Shown: in pieces, positions 12,101 to 20,820 of the stretch
How positions within the stretch are numbered: position 1 is the first letter of the stretch
Layout of the letters: every line of letters begins with the position of its first letter
NCBI RefSeq assembly: GCF_030269925.1
Contig: NC_085128.1
Span: 1,118,501-1,182,500 of the forward strand
Reading direction: 5' to 3'
DNA from: Bombyx mori
Lineage: Eukaryota > Arthropoda > Insecta > Lepidoptera > Bombycidae
DNA: 64,000 nucleotides
Notes under the pieces: generated by a model
Databases searched by the model: none
What the model saw: the letters and a program-made list of their open reading frames with translations, nothing else
What the model was told of the DNA's origin: nothing
Translations under genes and position numbers: made by a program

Positions 12101-15100
12101 GTCCACGGGCCGCGTGCAGGGCAGTCACCTTGACGGTCTCGTAGTTGATGAGCGAGTCGATGGCGGTGTTGCCGGCCTGGTTCTCCGCGCGGTTCATGCG
12201 CACGCGGAACTGCGTCCTCCACTGCGTGATGGCGAGCGTGAAGGCGGCGTACACTCCCACGCAGCCGACCGCCAGCCCTGCGCGCGCACACACACACGTC
12301 ACAACTAATCTAACGTATATTACTACTAGCTTTTGCCCGCGACTTCGTCCGCGTCGAATACTTTGCATTTTTTTTTCTACCCAAGCTGATCAGCGTCGCC
12401 TTAACTAGTAGGTGAGCTAACGGGGCTCTAACCTGATGACGTTACTAACACGAACCCTAGCAAGAGCCGTGCTTTGCAGAATCTACCACCGGATCGGAAA
12501 CGCGACCCACTCAGAAGATCCGGCGAGAAACTCAGTGGGCTGTGTCTGAGGGTATAGTTTACAAATAATGCTATATTTTAGAACAAATTTGGTTAGCATA
12601 AAAAATCTTATAGTGAGCCAACCTTAACATATAGACATATTATGCTATCGCGGACTTTTTTCTAGTTCTAATCTTTTAAAGGGGAACAATTCTGTCATAC
12701 ATTATTTTAGCGAAACTTTAACCGTTTCTGCAGCGCACGCAGCGGAAGCTCTCAAAAGGAAAAAAAACCTCAATTTTGAAACATTCTTTAGTGTGATGTT
12801 ATATAGCCTATAGCCTTCTTCGATAAATGAACACTGAAATAATTTTTCAAATCGGACCAGTAGTTCCTGATATTAGTGCGTTCAAACAAACAAACTCTTC
12901 AGCTTTATATTAGTATCTCTAACGTATATTACTATTGAACTAGCTCAGCATTTGAATTGTTCCGGTTAGTTTTTCTCCACACCGGAACTGCAGTAAATTA
13001 CAATCTATAGATGTACTTTAGATTCATTTTTTGCCTTCACAAGTGAACTGCGATATGATCTTAATAGTGAACAGTCACTGTAGCTTGTGGAGATCAACAA
13101 TGCTGCAATTCAAATTTATTAAAATTTATTTTCTATTTTTTAGTTGGATTTTCTATAATAGCGTACTATGTTAGTTTTTTTAAGCTATTATTTATTTTTC
13201 ATTTTTTAGTTGAATTTCAAATTTTTCCTTTTTTTTTTAATATTGAAACATTACATTGACAATAATAATTATTGTCATCGGTCCTTAATAAGTATACCAA
13301 ATTTCGAGTTAATCCGAAGTTTTAAAGGGGGTCAAAATCAGGTTCAAAGATTCCGTTACAAACATACATACATACGTCTGAAGCTAATAAAAGCGTATTA
13401 AAAATGAGTACAGCAGTTTTATCAATGACGCACGGTAAAAAGTTCAGCGTGTCATCTTATTTATAGTTTGCCGATAAAGTGCATGACGTACCCGCAAAAG
13501 CAAGTCCTCCCTTGACTCCCAGTATAGTAGACACCAATGTGAGCTCGAATATGGTCGGTACAACGTTGAAAATCATGGCCGAAAGGACAAAGTTTATGGC
13601 CCTCGACCCCCTGTCTATTGTCTGGAACACAAACGCCTTGTTAGATTGGAGACAAAGATTTGCAGCTGCCACGGAACACCAGTGATACTTGCAGTGTGGG
13701 TCACAGTGACTTCACGACTAGTAAGGATCCTGCAGTCACATGAGCTGGACTTAACGTGATTCAGTCTACAAGCAACTCTCGTCAGAAGGAGCAACCCTTC
13801 TATGCAGCTGTGTTTTTTAAGGGATTTTATGACCTGGTAACTAAGACCATTAAGTCATGTCTTATTTTAAGTCATATTCTTAATTTTATGAAAAGTGATA
13901 ATATGGAGTGAAATGAAATGAAATGAAGATGATTCAGCTGTGTGACTGCATAGGCAGTTGTTGCCCTACTTTGCTCTCACCCAGCACAGCACAATCGATA
14001 TGTGTATAATAATATGAATAAATTCGCAGGGTTGCCATATTGTTGAAATTTAAATCTATAATATTGAAAAATATATTTTATTTTATTTTTATTATTTATT
14101 AATACTTTATTTCAGTTTTTAAACAAAAACCATACTATTTTATTAGTAAGATTTACTTATAATCTATGTTAGTAACTTAAAAACCTAACACATAATCATC
14201 AGACATACATTATATATCATTACAATTTTTTCCTCCCAAGTGCAAAGGCTATTAATGAGCAGTCCTCGATATGATATGATGTGCAGAAGACTGTTTTTAG
14301 AACAATCATTTTTAAAATTAAGTATTTTTAATTTTATTTTCAGATAAATGAATGAAATACAACAATAACCTTGGACAGGGCCCCGGTCTGCCTGCCGAGA
14401 TGGAAGCCGAGGTCCAGGTTGTGCAGATGCGTGAAGACGTTGCAGGCGAGGCGGCGGATGGAGTGCTGGGCGACGCGCGCGAACACGGCGTTGCGCAGCT
14501 CGTTGAAGCCGGCCGCCGTGGCGCGCGCCAGCCCGTCTGCAAATCCATTCAACGAACATCTAGGAGTAGCTAAACGAAACGCAGGACGATTCCAGAGACG
14601 TGACAGAACTCGACTGGTGGTAGGACCTCTTGAGAGTCCGCATGGGTAGGGTACCACCATCCTGCCATTTAAGCAATAAAAAAATAAAAAAAATAAAAAA
14701 TGGCAACACGACTGCGGTATCATCGGAACTCAGCTAGCTTCGTGCTGCACCAGAGGCTAGCCGATGGAGGCGCGTAGACGCCATCACACTTACCAACCAG
14801 CCTTCTTGAAGGGCGGTGCCTCCGTCCTAAGAACTGTCATTCGTTTTCGTTTGCTAACGTCAAGAGAAGATTTTTTAATTATTCAAAGACAACAAACGTG
14901 ATTGGTGTACTCAATATTTCTCTTAACTCAATCACCCTATTCGCCCCTATGATATCTTACGATGGTGTTAATAATTGTGTCTTCTCCAACAAACATGTTT
15001 TTATAATTTTGTATAAGCCGCTCACTGAAGGGTGTGACGTCGAAATCTAAATTGTATTATGTAATAGTTGTCCATGGTTGAAACTGGGAACGCTTCACTG

Positions 15101-18100
15101 TTTTATGACAAAAATAGACAGGATAGGGATAAAATTATTTCTAAATAGTTCTTCATGTTCAATCTAATTTTAATCAATCAAAATCAAAAAATCATATATT
15201 ATACTTACATCCTACCAATAAGCTGAAAGCTGTTGTTCCTAACGCCTGCGGCACAGTGGCCATGCCGAGCAGCGCGTCTCCGGCCGGTGTCGTCGCCACT
15301 TGGTTCACTTCGTCCACAGCATATTTAAAAAGGAATGGCACCGTCACATTCATCACTTTCGCACCAAACAGGAGTGACAGGGACAGTGTTACACGATTCC
15401 GGATGGCTTGGTTATCCTGTAACATTTTTAATAATCTGTGTATTCGCCCTACTCCATGGACCTAAGCCAAATAAGAAATTTCATATTCATTAGAATTAGG
15501 AAAAAAACTATCAAATGTAACACACGTTTTCAGGCCATAAGTGATATCAATTTCATTATTAAATTTACTGTTACAGTTTAATCTGTAAAAAATGAAACCA
15601 AAGAATATAAATAAAAGATATATTGCAAAGTACTGCAGGAAATAGCGATTAATATCATATCAGTTGGAATATTCAAAATTAAAAGCACAACTGTTATATT
15701 CATTAACTATTTTTAAAAAGATGCAGAGTGAGTGATAATATTCCAAAATGTGTTAAAATCGTGAATATACAAGATGCAAGTAAGCACTTACACATTTTTT
15801 AAAATAAAAGGCATAATTTACTTTCAACTCAACTCAACTAATCTAACATACAGTAGTGACAAATCACAGTCAGGTAAGCAATTTACTACTTACTAAAGCT
15901 ACGAAAATAATAATAATGAGAAGTTTTTAGACTTCATTTCAATAAAGTACACTACACACTACAAAACGCTCGGGAAATATCAGCAGTTAATAATATTGCA
16001 GTCTTTGTGTTAATCTCACAATTTTAAAATTATACAAACTGTTCTCACCTTAGGCCATACATACTCCATCAAGCCCCTGAACATGTCCACAGTGGAAACA
16101 GGTTTCGTATCACCCAGGCTTATATCTTCACGGGACAAAACAGATGCACCTGGGTGAAAACAGTCTCTTTTTTGGACCCCTAAGGAGTAAAAGGAGTGTT
16201 TCAGGATATATTCAAGGATAGGTTGTCACCAATTCTGATTTCAGAAGAACATTTCTCGTTTTACTTATATATTTTATTTACATTTAAGATTGAGCATGCA
16301 AATATTGGTGTCAATTTAAGTAAAAAATTGTAGGCAATTTAAATTTCTAATATAGATTTTTTCTCATATTTGTCATTTTAAATAGGAACAAAAAAACAAA
16401 ATTTAATTTGAGCTTCAAAATGAGCAATAATTGTGCATGTTTGTATGTTCGTCATTGTGATTTATAATACATTGGAGTGAGTATCAAAACTAATATGTAT
16501 TATACATTACATTATTTACATGCATATATACTCATTTACAAATCTAGATTACAGTAATGTGAAATTACAAGTGACAACCAATAACAGGCAACATAAAGGA
16601 CAGGCAAGCGGAAGCTGACTACAGGAATAATGTGGGAAAGGAGACTGCATTCCAACCAAGTAATTAGTAATAAACACAAAGTAGTAAATAAAAGTGTCAT
16701 TTTTGTTTTTTTTTTTGTAGCAAAGTTTATATCTAACTAGCGACCCACCCTCACTTCGCTTCGGAAACATTAAATTTTATTATTAATAGGTAGCTGAGTC
16801 ACGCAATGTTACCCGCGGTTATTGTCGTACTGCAAAATGACGCCGCGGGGCGAAGCTAGCCTAAAAAAGTAGCCTAAGTTACTCCTTATATCATCAGCTA
16901 CCTATCAGTGAAGGTTAGGAGTGGGTGATATAAATCGTATATAGATTCAATATCTATATATCGCAGCAATATCGTTGAATCCGATATTGCCCCGCACGAA
17001 ATCTATTTATCGATATCAGCCGATACACGATATTGCTCGATGTGATGCGCATCGCCATATCGTACCGATTCGTGAATCGAAATCTATATTTCGATATCAG
17101 CCGATACACGATATTGCTCGATGTGATGCGCATCGGCATATCGTACCGATTCGTTAATATCAGCAATATTCGTTTGGTTCGTATCGAATCGGCCAGAGTG
17201 AGTGAGCGCACGATAGGGATATCATGTGATGAATGAAACAGAAACAGGCATTATCCATACAATTGTAAACCTTATATTTAAGTCCATATGTCTGTAGATT
17301 ATTCTTAGCGTATCAGCAGGATACAATTAAGGAAAGAAGTTTCAACTTTTGACCCTAACTTGAATGCAGTATAGCCTATTTGCATCGTTGAATTAAATTT
17401 CACGCGCTTTGACCTTGAACTAGAATTTTTGGACAAGTGTTTATGAATACTTAAAAGTTTTTTGTGTTTGATTTTTAAAGTACACATTTTTCTATTTTTA
17501 GTTGAATCCAAATAATTGAGTTTATTTCTTGTGTTTGTATTAAACTTTTGAAATCTACACTCTTTTGGTATATTTTGTAATTTTAAATTAAGACACAAAA
17601 TACTAAAAACTGAAAATGATGTAGCCAGTCCTAAGCCTGGTAAAAGCATGAAGGAAAGTTTTTTTGATATTTTTATTTTCATGTTCTTTTTATTACTTTA
17701 AGATCATATTATAAATTGATATCAGAAAACCAACCGTATAACGTTGACTTAAATCTATATCTACTACGATATTATATCAGCGTATCGTTTCAAATCTCAA
17801 ATATCATGAATCGAGAAAATCTACTAGCATCCATCAATATATAGATTCAGAAAATATATAGATTCAATATCCGATATTGATCCTCGATATATAGATACGA
17901 TTCGATACGCGGCAAAACCGATATTACCAACTCCTAGTGAAGGTCTCGTCAAAATTGGTCCAGCCGTTTCAGAGATTAGCCCGAACAGACAGACAGACAA
18001 AAATTGTAAAAAATGTTATTTTGGTGTATGTACCATATGCATGTAGTAAAAAGCACTTATTACAATATTACAAACAGACACTCCAATTTTATTTATACGT

Positions 18101-19055
18101 ATAGATTATAAAAACCTGGTAATATTACAATATAAGAGGAAAGAAAAATCTTTGAATCTCTTTGGAATAAAAATAAATGAAGTATTATAATAAGTATATA
18201 TATATTTAAGTTGATATAAGCTATCATAAAGGAACAGAGATAACAAAGCTATAAAACAACATCACAAAACAAACAGTATGTAAGATATAGGTAAAATGTA
18301 AGATACATTCTGTAATTAATAAATACAAATTCAAATTATGTATCTCACTTTTCTACCAAATTTAAAAAAATTGAAATTCCTTTTAATTGTTAAATTAAAC
18401 TTCAATAAAGACCCCTCATTAATTTGCTTCGTTTCATGGCCATTTTATCACAGTTGCGGTCTTCAATACTATTGAATCAATTTACGGTTTTCGGAATATA
18501 AAACATTTTGAATGCCATGACGAATTTAAACAAACATCGTTTACAAGGTCAGGTTCCAGACTTATGTAATGCAACTAAATTAACGAATAATACGAGCATA
18601 AAACAAATTATCTAAAAAGAATAGACTGCTCAGGATCTGAATTTTGTATTTTACATAAAGCTCATCACTCACCAACGGGTATTTTCCCAGTCTTTGGTTT
18701 GTTTGCCAACACTGCCGCCAAAACATTTTTGGCGGAATCCTGACCCCCCTGATTGTTCGGGCTTGGCGACGAATAAAACTAAAAGCACAAAAAATACACT
18801 TAGTACATGAAACAATAATGATAAAAAACTATACTATAAAATTATTTATTAAACAAATTTTTGAAAACTTACTCTGAGATAGCTCGTAACAGCACATTGC
18901 TTACATACTATGCTTAATTGCGGTTTATTTAATATTATAGAATGGTTACTAGTAACAGATCTAACTAATTTAACATGTGTTCGGAATACTTTTTGAATTC
19001 TTTTATTTATTAATAGTGCGACCGCCATAGCGGAACTTCCCAAATGACAGCGCAT
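3105..19055 (-). CDS. ABCB7: Mitochondrial ABC transporter, ABCB7/Atm1 type (14 coding exons)
   Basis: Half-transporter of the mitochondrial inner membrane; the family exports a glutathione-linked sulfur compound needed for cytosolic Fe-S assembly. Exons in coding order: 18873..19055, 18673..18778, 16049..16179, 15209..15416, 14370..14536, 13492..13621, 12129..12277, 11433..11607, 10533..10690, 9485..9648, 8980..9109, 6414..6542, 4986..5132, 3105..3317. All have GT/AG edges and matching phases; the sum is 2190 nt, 729 aa (human family member about 750). The N-terminus is basic and Met-rich, as for a presequence; a second ATG at 19026-19028 would give 720 aa. Membrane segments span exons 4-9. 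The conserved NYETVKYFNNE stretch lies at about 353-363. Walker A GGSGSGKST 519-527, Q-loop Q567, signature LSGGEKQR 623-630, Walker B LLLHDE 643-648, H-loop H679. No broken exon. The introns are loaded with transposon pieces, listed separately. The very GC-rich exons contrast with the AT-rich introns. Confidence 0.95.
3428..3626 (+). repeat. RTE-like LINE 3' tail
   Basis: Contains ccaaatcgcttcagtcgtta, then cgagttttagcgagactaac and a tatatata end. A sister copy is at 47664..47870. This tail is common in Lepidoptera; assignment to RTE is from memory of the pattern. It sits in the last ABCB7 intron. Confidence 0.5.
3755..3988 (-). repeat. Bm1-type SINE, body only
   Basis: Inverted copy: gcttagat, ctcacagcccacctggtgtt, gttacaacggctgccccacc, then cctacctccagtaaa. 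The tRNA-like head is missing. In an ABCB7 intron. Confidence 0.85.
4449..4925. mobile_element. hAT-type MITE, copy 1
   Basis: Starts cagtggtcggagtaggt and ends cccactccgacctcta, inverted matches of each other. It is flanked by ATTATTAG (4441-4448) and ATTATTAA (4926-4933), a 7/8-matching 8-bp duplication typical of hAT. A second copy is at 26429..27004. No transposase. Lies in the last ABCB7 intron, 60 bp from exon 13. Confidence 0.7.
5990..6310 (+). repeat. Interspersed repeat shared with 49990..50480
   Basis: Shares gaagttccttattataaaaa, attctattcgaggtataaag, cactgtgtgcattactaat, and the ttacggacgttttttcccgg plus cccctccgcatcgtcccat segments with 49990..50410. Class unknown; no coding capacity seen. 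Confidence 0.55.
6588..7012 (-). mobile_element. MITE-like element, family of 26161..27100
   Basis: The ends are AAGGGACTTTTTGGCGG and CACAAAATCCCTT, weakly inverted. The interior (gtgtaataacaacggtgg, gtgcacaaatgtgggaaaat, ctcagtaaatgacc) reappears inverted at 26161..26420 plus 27013..27100, and a partial copy is at 13823..13935. Non-coding. Confidence 0.6.
7103..7288 (-). repeat. Bm1-type SINE, partial
   Basis: Body fragment from ttactggagcccatggacat to ctaccgccagtaaa in inverted orientation. It forms an inverted pair with the copy at 7381..7626. Confidence 0.85.
7381..7626 (+). repeat. Bm1-type SINE, body only
   Basis: ttactggtggtaggacctct to ccacccatctaagcaataaa plus A run. Opposite orientation to the copy 92 bp to the left; both are in ABCB7 intron 11. 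Confidence 0.9.
8030..8630 (-). pseudogene. DDE transposase relic, Tc1/mariner-IS630-like
   Basis: An open frame from ATG at 8628-8630 begins [11 protein letters not shown] and carries a helix-turn-helix-like region ([20 protein letters not shown]) followed by a basic GKKRSGKKK stretch. It ends at 8280; a neighbouring frame then continues with ...[16 protein letters not shown] and later [12 protein letters not shown], the shape of the first catalytic block (usually Y-x-D-E-T-Y) of IS630-type transposases. At least two frameshifts or stops occur, and the C-terminal catalytic part is not seen. It lies in an ABCB7 intron. The exact family is open. Confidence 0.5.
9151..9409 (-). repeat. Bm1-type SINE, body
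   Basis: Poly-T, ttgcttagatgaatggacga, then the usual inverted body to ctaccaccagtcattacgca. Only about 40 bp upstream (in transcript sense) of the ABCB7 exon ending at 9109. Confidence 0.85.
9890..10084 (+). mobile_element. Helitron-like short element
   Basis: Begins TCTATACTAATATTATAAAG directly after an A and ends cgaagcgagggcgggtcgct with a decayed CTAG-type end (CTTG). These ends match common lepidopteran non-autonomous Helitrons; the class is inferred from the ends only. Holds a T run at about 10014-10032. Confidence 0.5.
10395..10505 (-). repeat. Helitron-like 5' fragment
   Basis: Inverted copy of the start of the element at 43912..44281 (gcaaaaactttgta, cctttttacg). Ends 27 bp from the donor edge of the ABCB7 exon at 10533. 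Confidence 0.4.
10868..10990 (-). repeat. LINE 3' tail fragment
   Basis: Poly-T, attgcccttgtaggcagacg, cggcccacccgatggtgagc, then gccaagccgctgcctaccg: an inverted copy of the tail seen at 44720..44836. Confidence 0.7.
11334..11425. repeat. G-run minisatellite beside an ABCB7 donor site
   Basis: About 90 bp of imperfect repeats of GGGGCGGGGGGTGTAGG type, with more than eight runs of four or more G on the plus strand. Plus is the template strand of ABCB7, so the transcript is C-rich here. The tract ends 8 bp before the exon edge at 11433. Confidence 0.9.
11690..11846 (+). mobile_element. Helitron-like 3' end
   Basis: Ends ggcgaagcgaaagcgggtcg CTAG followed by T, the expected 3' terminus. The 5' side is not recognisable, so the start is approximate. 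Confidence 0.45.
11938..12122 (+). repeat. LINE ORF C-terminal fragment (RLWNELP-family)
   Basis: One frame reads ...[20 protein letters not shown] and then [10 protein letters not shown], matching the LINE end at 44460..44780. It is truncated at both ends and stops within about 6 bp of the donor of the ABCB7 exon at 12129. Confidence 0.65.
12326..12918 (-). mobile_element. Helitron-like element with a nested repeat
   Basis: Starts CTAGCTTTTGCCCGCGACTT (inverse of a CTAG 3' terminus, preceded by A) and ends near tttatattagtatct (inverse of the 5' end). A family-B repeat is inserted at about 12373..12563. Confidence 0.5.
12373..12563 (+). repeat. Family-B interspersed repeat
   Basis: gtaggtgagctaacggggct, cctagcaagagccgtgcttt, ctaccaccggatcggaaacg, aaactcagtgggctgtgtct. 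The same family is at 42475, 45345, 49330, 53078 and 54772. I do not assign a published name. Confidence 0.75.
13225..13400 (+). repeat. LINE-type 3' tail
   Basis: accaaatttcgagttaatcc, aggttcaaagattccgttac, then acatacatacat and gaagctaataaaagcg resembles a widespread lepidopteran LINE tail; only one copy is in the window, so this rests on recollection. Confidence 0.35.
13823..13935 (+). repeat. Partial copy of the 26161..27100 MITE family
   Basis: gggattttatgacctggtaa, ctaagaccattaagtcatgt and a gaaatgaaatgaaatgaaga end match the left part of the 26161 copy and, inverted, the right part of 6588..7012. Confidence 0.6.
14613..14690 (+). repeat. Bm1-type SINE with internal deletion
   Basis: actggtggtaggacctcttg and the following 50 bp join directly to tttaagcaataaaaaaataa; the middle of the body is lost. 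Confidence 0.7.
16916..17936. mobile_element. Non-autonomous hAT-type element, 1.02 kb
   Basis: Ends TAGGAGTGGGTGATAT and, inverted, TAGGAGTTGGTAATAT. It is flanked on both sides by the perfect 8-bp duplication GTGAAGGT (16908-16915, 17937-17944). The regions near both ends are rich in ATATAGATTCAATATC and CGATAT words, like the subterminal binding repeats of hAT elements. No transposase; the 125-codon minus-strand frame at 17305..17682 shows no motif. Confidence 0.8.
16999..17160 (+). repeat. Tandem duplication, 81-bp unit x2
   Basis: CGATATCAGCCGATACACGA followed by TATTGCTCGATGTGATGCGC recurs at 17011 and 17092 with a few substitutions. Lies inside the left part of the hAT-type element. 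Confidence 0.85.
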
Positions 19056-19740
19056 AGATAATACGTTTAGTACATGTAGGTAGGTACCGTAAAATGGGGC
19101 GATTAGGGAAAAAAACCAGGAAAATCTTTCGACGCTCAATATTAATCTTTTTATCGTTGCAAAATCTTCTATTTTTTGTACTGTAATAGTAGAACGTTGA
19201 AAGTTCACAAAACAACTCTGAATATGCATGAAAATAGCTGCTAACTTATAAAAAATTGCATTTCAAATTGACTTCTTGTGGTGGTAATTATTTTAGTATT
19301 AAAAACGTTGATTTCTTTTATTTATCTGATAATAATAGAAGACGACTGTGAATTATAAACGTTATTTAGTGTTTGAACCATCATATATATTAAAGGTAAG
19401 TCTCAGTTGTTATTGATTTTAATGTTTTTGATAAAATAAGAATACATGTAAAAATCTGTTGTTTTTGGGGATATTGGGGACGTGTCAGGTACAAATAACA
19501 ACGAGAAAGGGGTCAATTGGGATGAAAATAAGTAAAATAGAAACGAACTAAGTATAAATAGGTACAGGTTTGTAGGGTTATCTATGTAGTTAAAACAATA
19601 TTTTTTTAATTTGTTGGTAAGCATCTGGTTTATTCATGATGTTTTTGTCTAGAACTTTTATTCAAAATTATCAATGCAGTGTTATTTTATTGTTTGGCAA
19701 ATATTTATATTATCAGTTACATGTTGTTTTCCATTTTTCG
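19056..19740. promoter_or_regulatory. ABCB7 upstream region, no motif identified
   Basis: The 5' UTR and promoter of ABCB7 should lie here. I see no clear TATA box or other element. The start codon choice (19053-19055 or 19026-19028) is open. Confidence 0.3.
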
Positions 19741-19742
19741 AT

Positions 19743-19933
19743 ATGCCTCGCGGTTACGTATCAAAGAGTGCAAATCCTTGAGATATGATCTCTTAATATT
19801 AAAAACAGTAATAGAAGCTATGAAATTAGGAATAAGTCTTTAGTTGAAATACCTAAGCAATTTACCATAAGTAACTCGGTTTTGCACAGACATGTAACAA
19901 GAAGGACGAAATCTCAAGGTGGACATGTGTAAG
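19743..19933 (+). pseudogene. pogo/psq-type transposase N-terminus relic
   Basis: Starts ATG-CCT-CGC-GGT (MPRGYVSKS), then shifts frame. Further pieces read LKTVIEAMKLG, KSLVEI and KQFTISNSVLHRHVTRRTKS in different frames, together the helix-turn-helix block of pogo/Tigger-type (psq, CENP-B-like) transposases. It ends at a clean GTAAGT (about 19930), as in transposase-derived genes with an intron there. Several frameshifts make it non-functional. The rest of the transposase is not found. Confidence 0.45.
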
Positions 19934-20565
19934 TAATACATAATAAAATAGGTTAATATTCGTTCAGCGTGGGGGTATCCACCTGATTAATTCATGGAAT
20001 AACGGATAGACCTAATCTCTTAACCCAGATAAAAATATCAGCCCCTAAGTACTGTACAGCCGGACCTCGGTTCGTAAACTGTGGAAAACATCTGTCAAGG
20101 CTTTAATGAGCAAGAATTCCACATGACCACGACTGCTCTGCCAAGAGCAACCGATTATGATGATGAAGTAATACTGAATATTCGGCAAGCTGCGAGGCCG
20201 AACCGCCGGATATTCGGCCCTTTCGGAAATACTCGTGTGCGTTCGGGTGTTGTCGCACGTGAGTGGAGATCGCGACGACGCGGTACGACGACGATTTGGT
20301 ATTCATTCACCATAATTTTCCACTTGTTATTTCACTTTTAACGTGCGATTATAAAAATCAAACTTGTCCATAACCTATTGTGGTATTATTTGCCTTTTGT
20401 ATAATCATGAGATTTTCTTAAATTTGCATAATGAGATCAAATCACAGTTATCTGGACCCAAACTAGGATTATTTGGACTAAGACCCAGACGCGGATATAC
20501 ATACTTATATAGTTTAAATACATAGATAATAAACACTCAGACAAAGGGCAAACAAAATACTTCAT
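19934..20565. other. No recognisable gene
   Basis: An open plus-strand frame at 20081..20341 (86 codons) has no recognisable motif. Nothing else seen. Confidence 0.3.
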
Positions 20566-20570
20566 TATTT

Positions 20571-20726
20571 GTAGGTCGTCGTGGCCTAAAGAATAAAGCG
20601 TCCGGTGCATTCGTATGTAGCGATGCACCGGTGTTCGAATCCCGCAGGCGGGTACCAATTTTTCTAATGAAAAACGTACTTAACAAATGTTCACGATTGA
20701 CTTCCACGATTTGCGTAATCACTGGT

Positions 20727-20727
<1 letters not shown>
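20571..20727 (+). repeat. Bm1-type SINE head, left half of interrupted copy
   Basis: tRNA-like head cgtcgtggcctaaagaataa (A box) and gtgttcgaatcccgcaggcg (B box), followed by a body with about 45 bp deleted, ending ttgcgtaatcactggtg. The body resumes at 22395 after the LINE. Confidence 0.85.

Positions 20728-20820
<93 letters not shown>

Larger units (their letters stand above)
16737..18105 (-). mobile_element. Helitron-like element split by a hAT element
   Basis: Left end is CTAGCGACCCACCCTCACTT preceded by A (inverse of a CTAG 3' end); right end is ttatacgtataga (inverse of the TCTATACG 5' end). The middle holds the 1-kb hAT-type element at 16916..17936. Without that insert it would be about 340 bp. 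In ABCB7 intron 2. Confidence 0.55.

Noticed and set aside
17305..17682. 125-codon minus-strand open frame inside the hAT element
   Set aside because: Lys/Asn/Ser-rich, no transposase or other motif.
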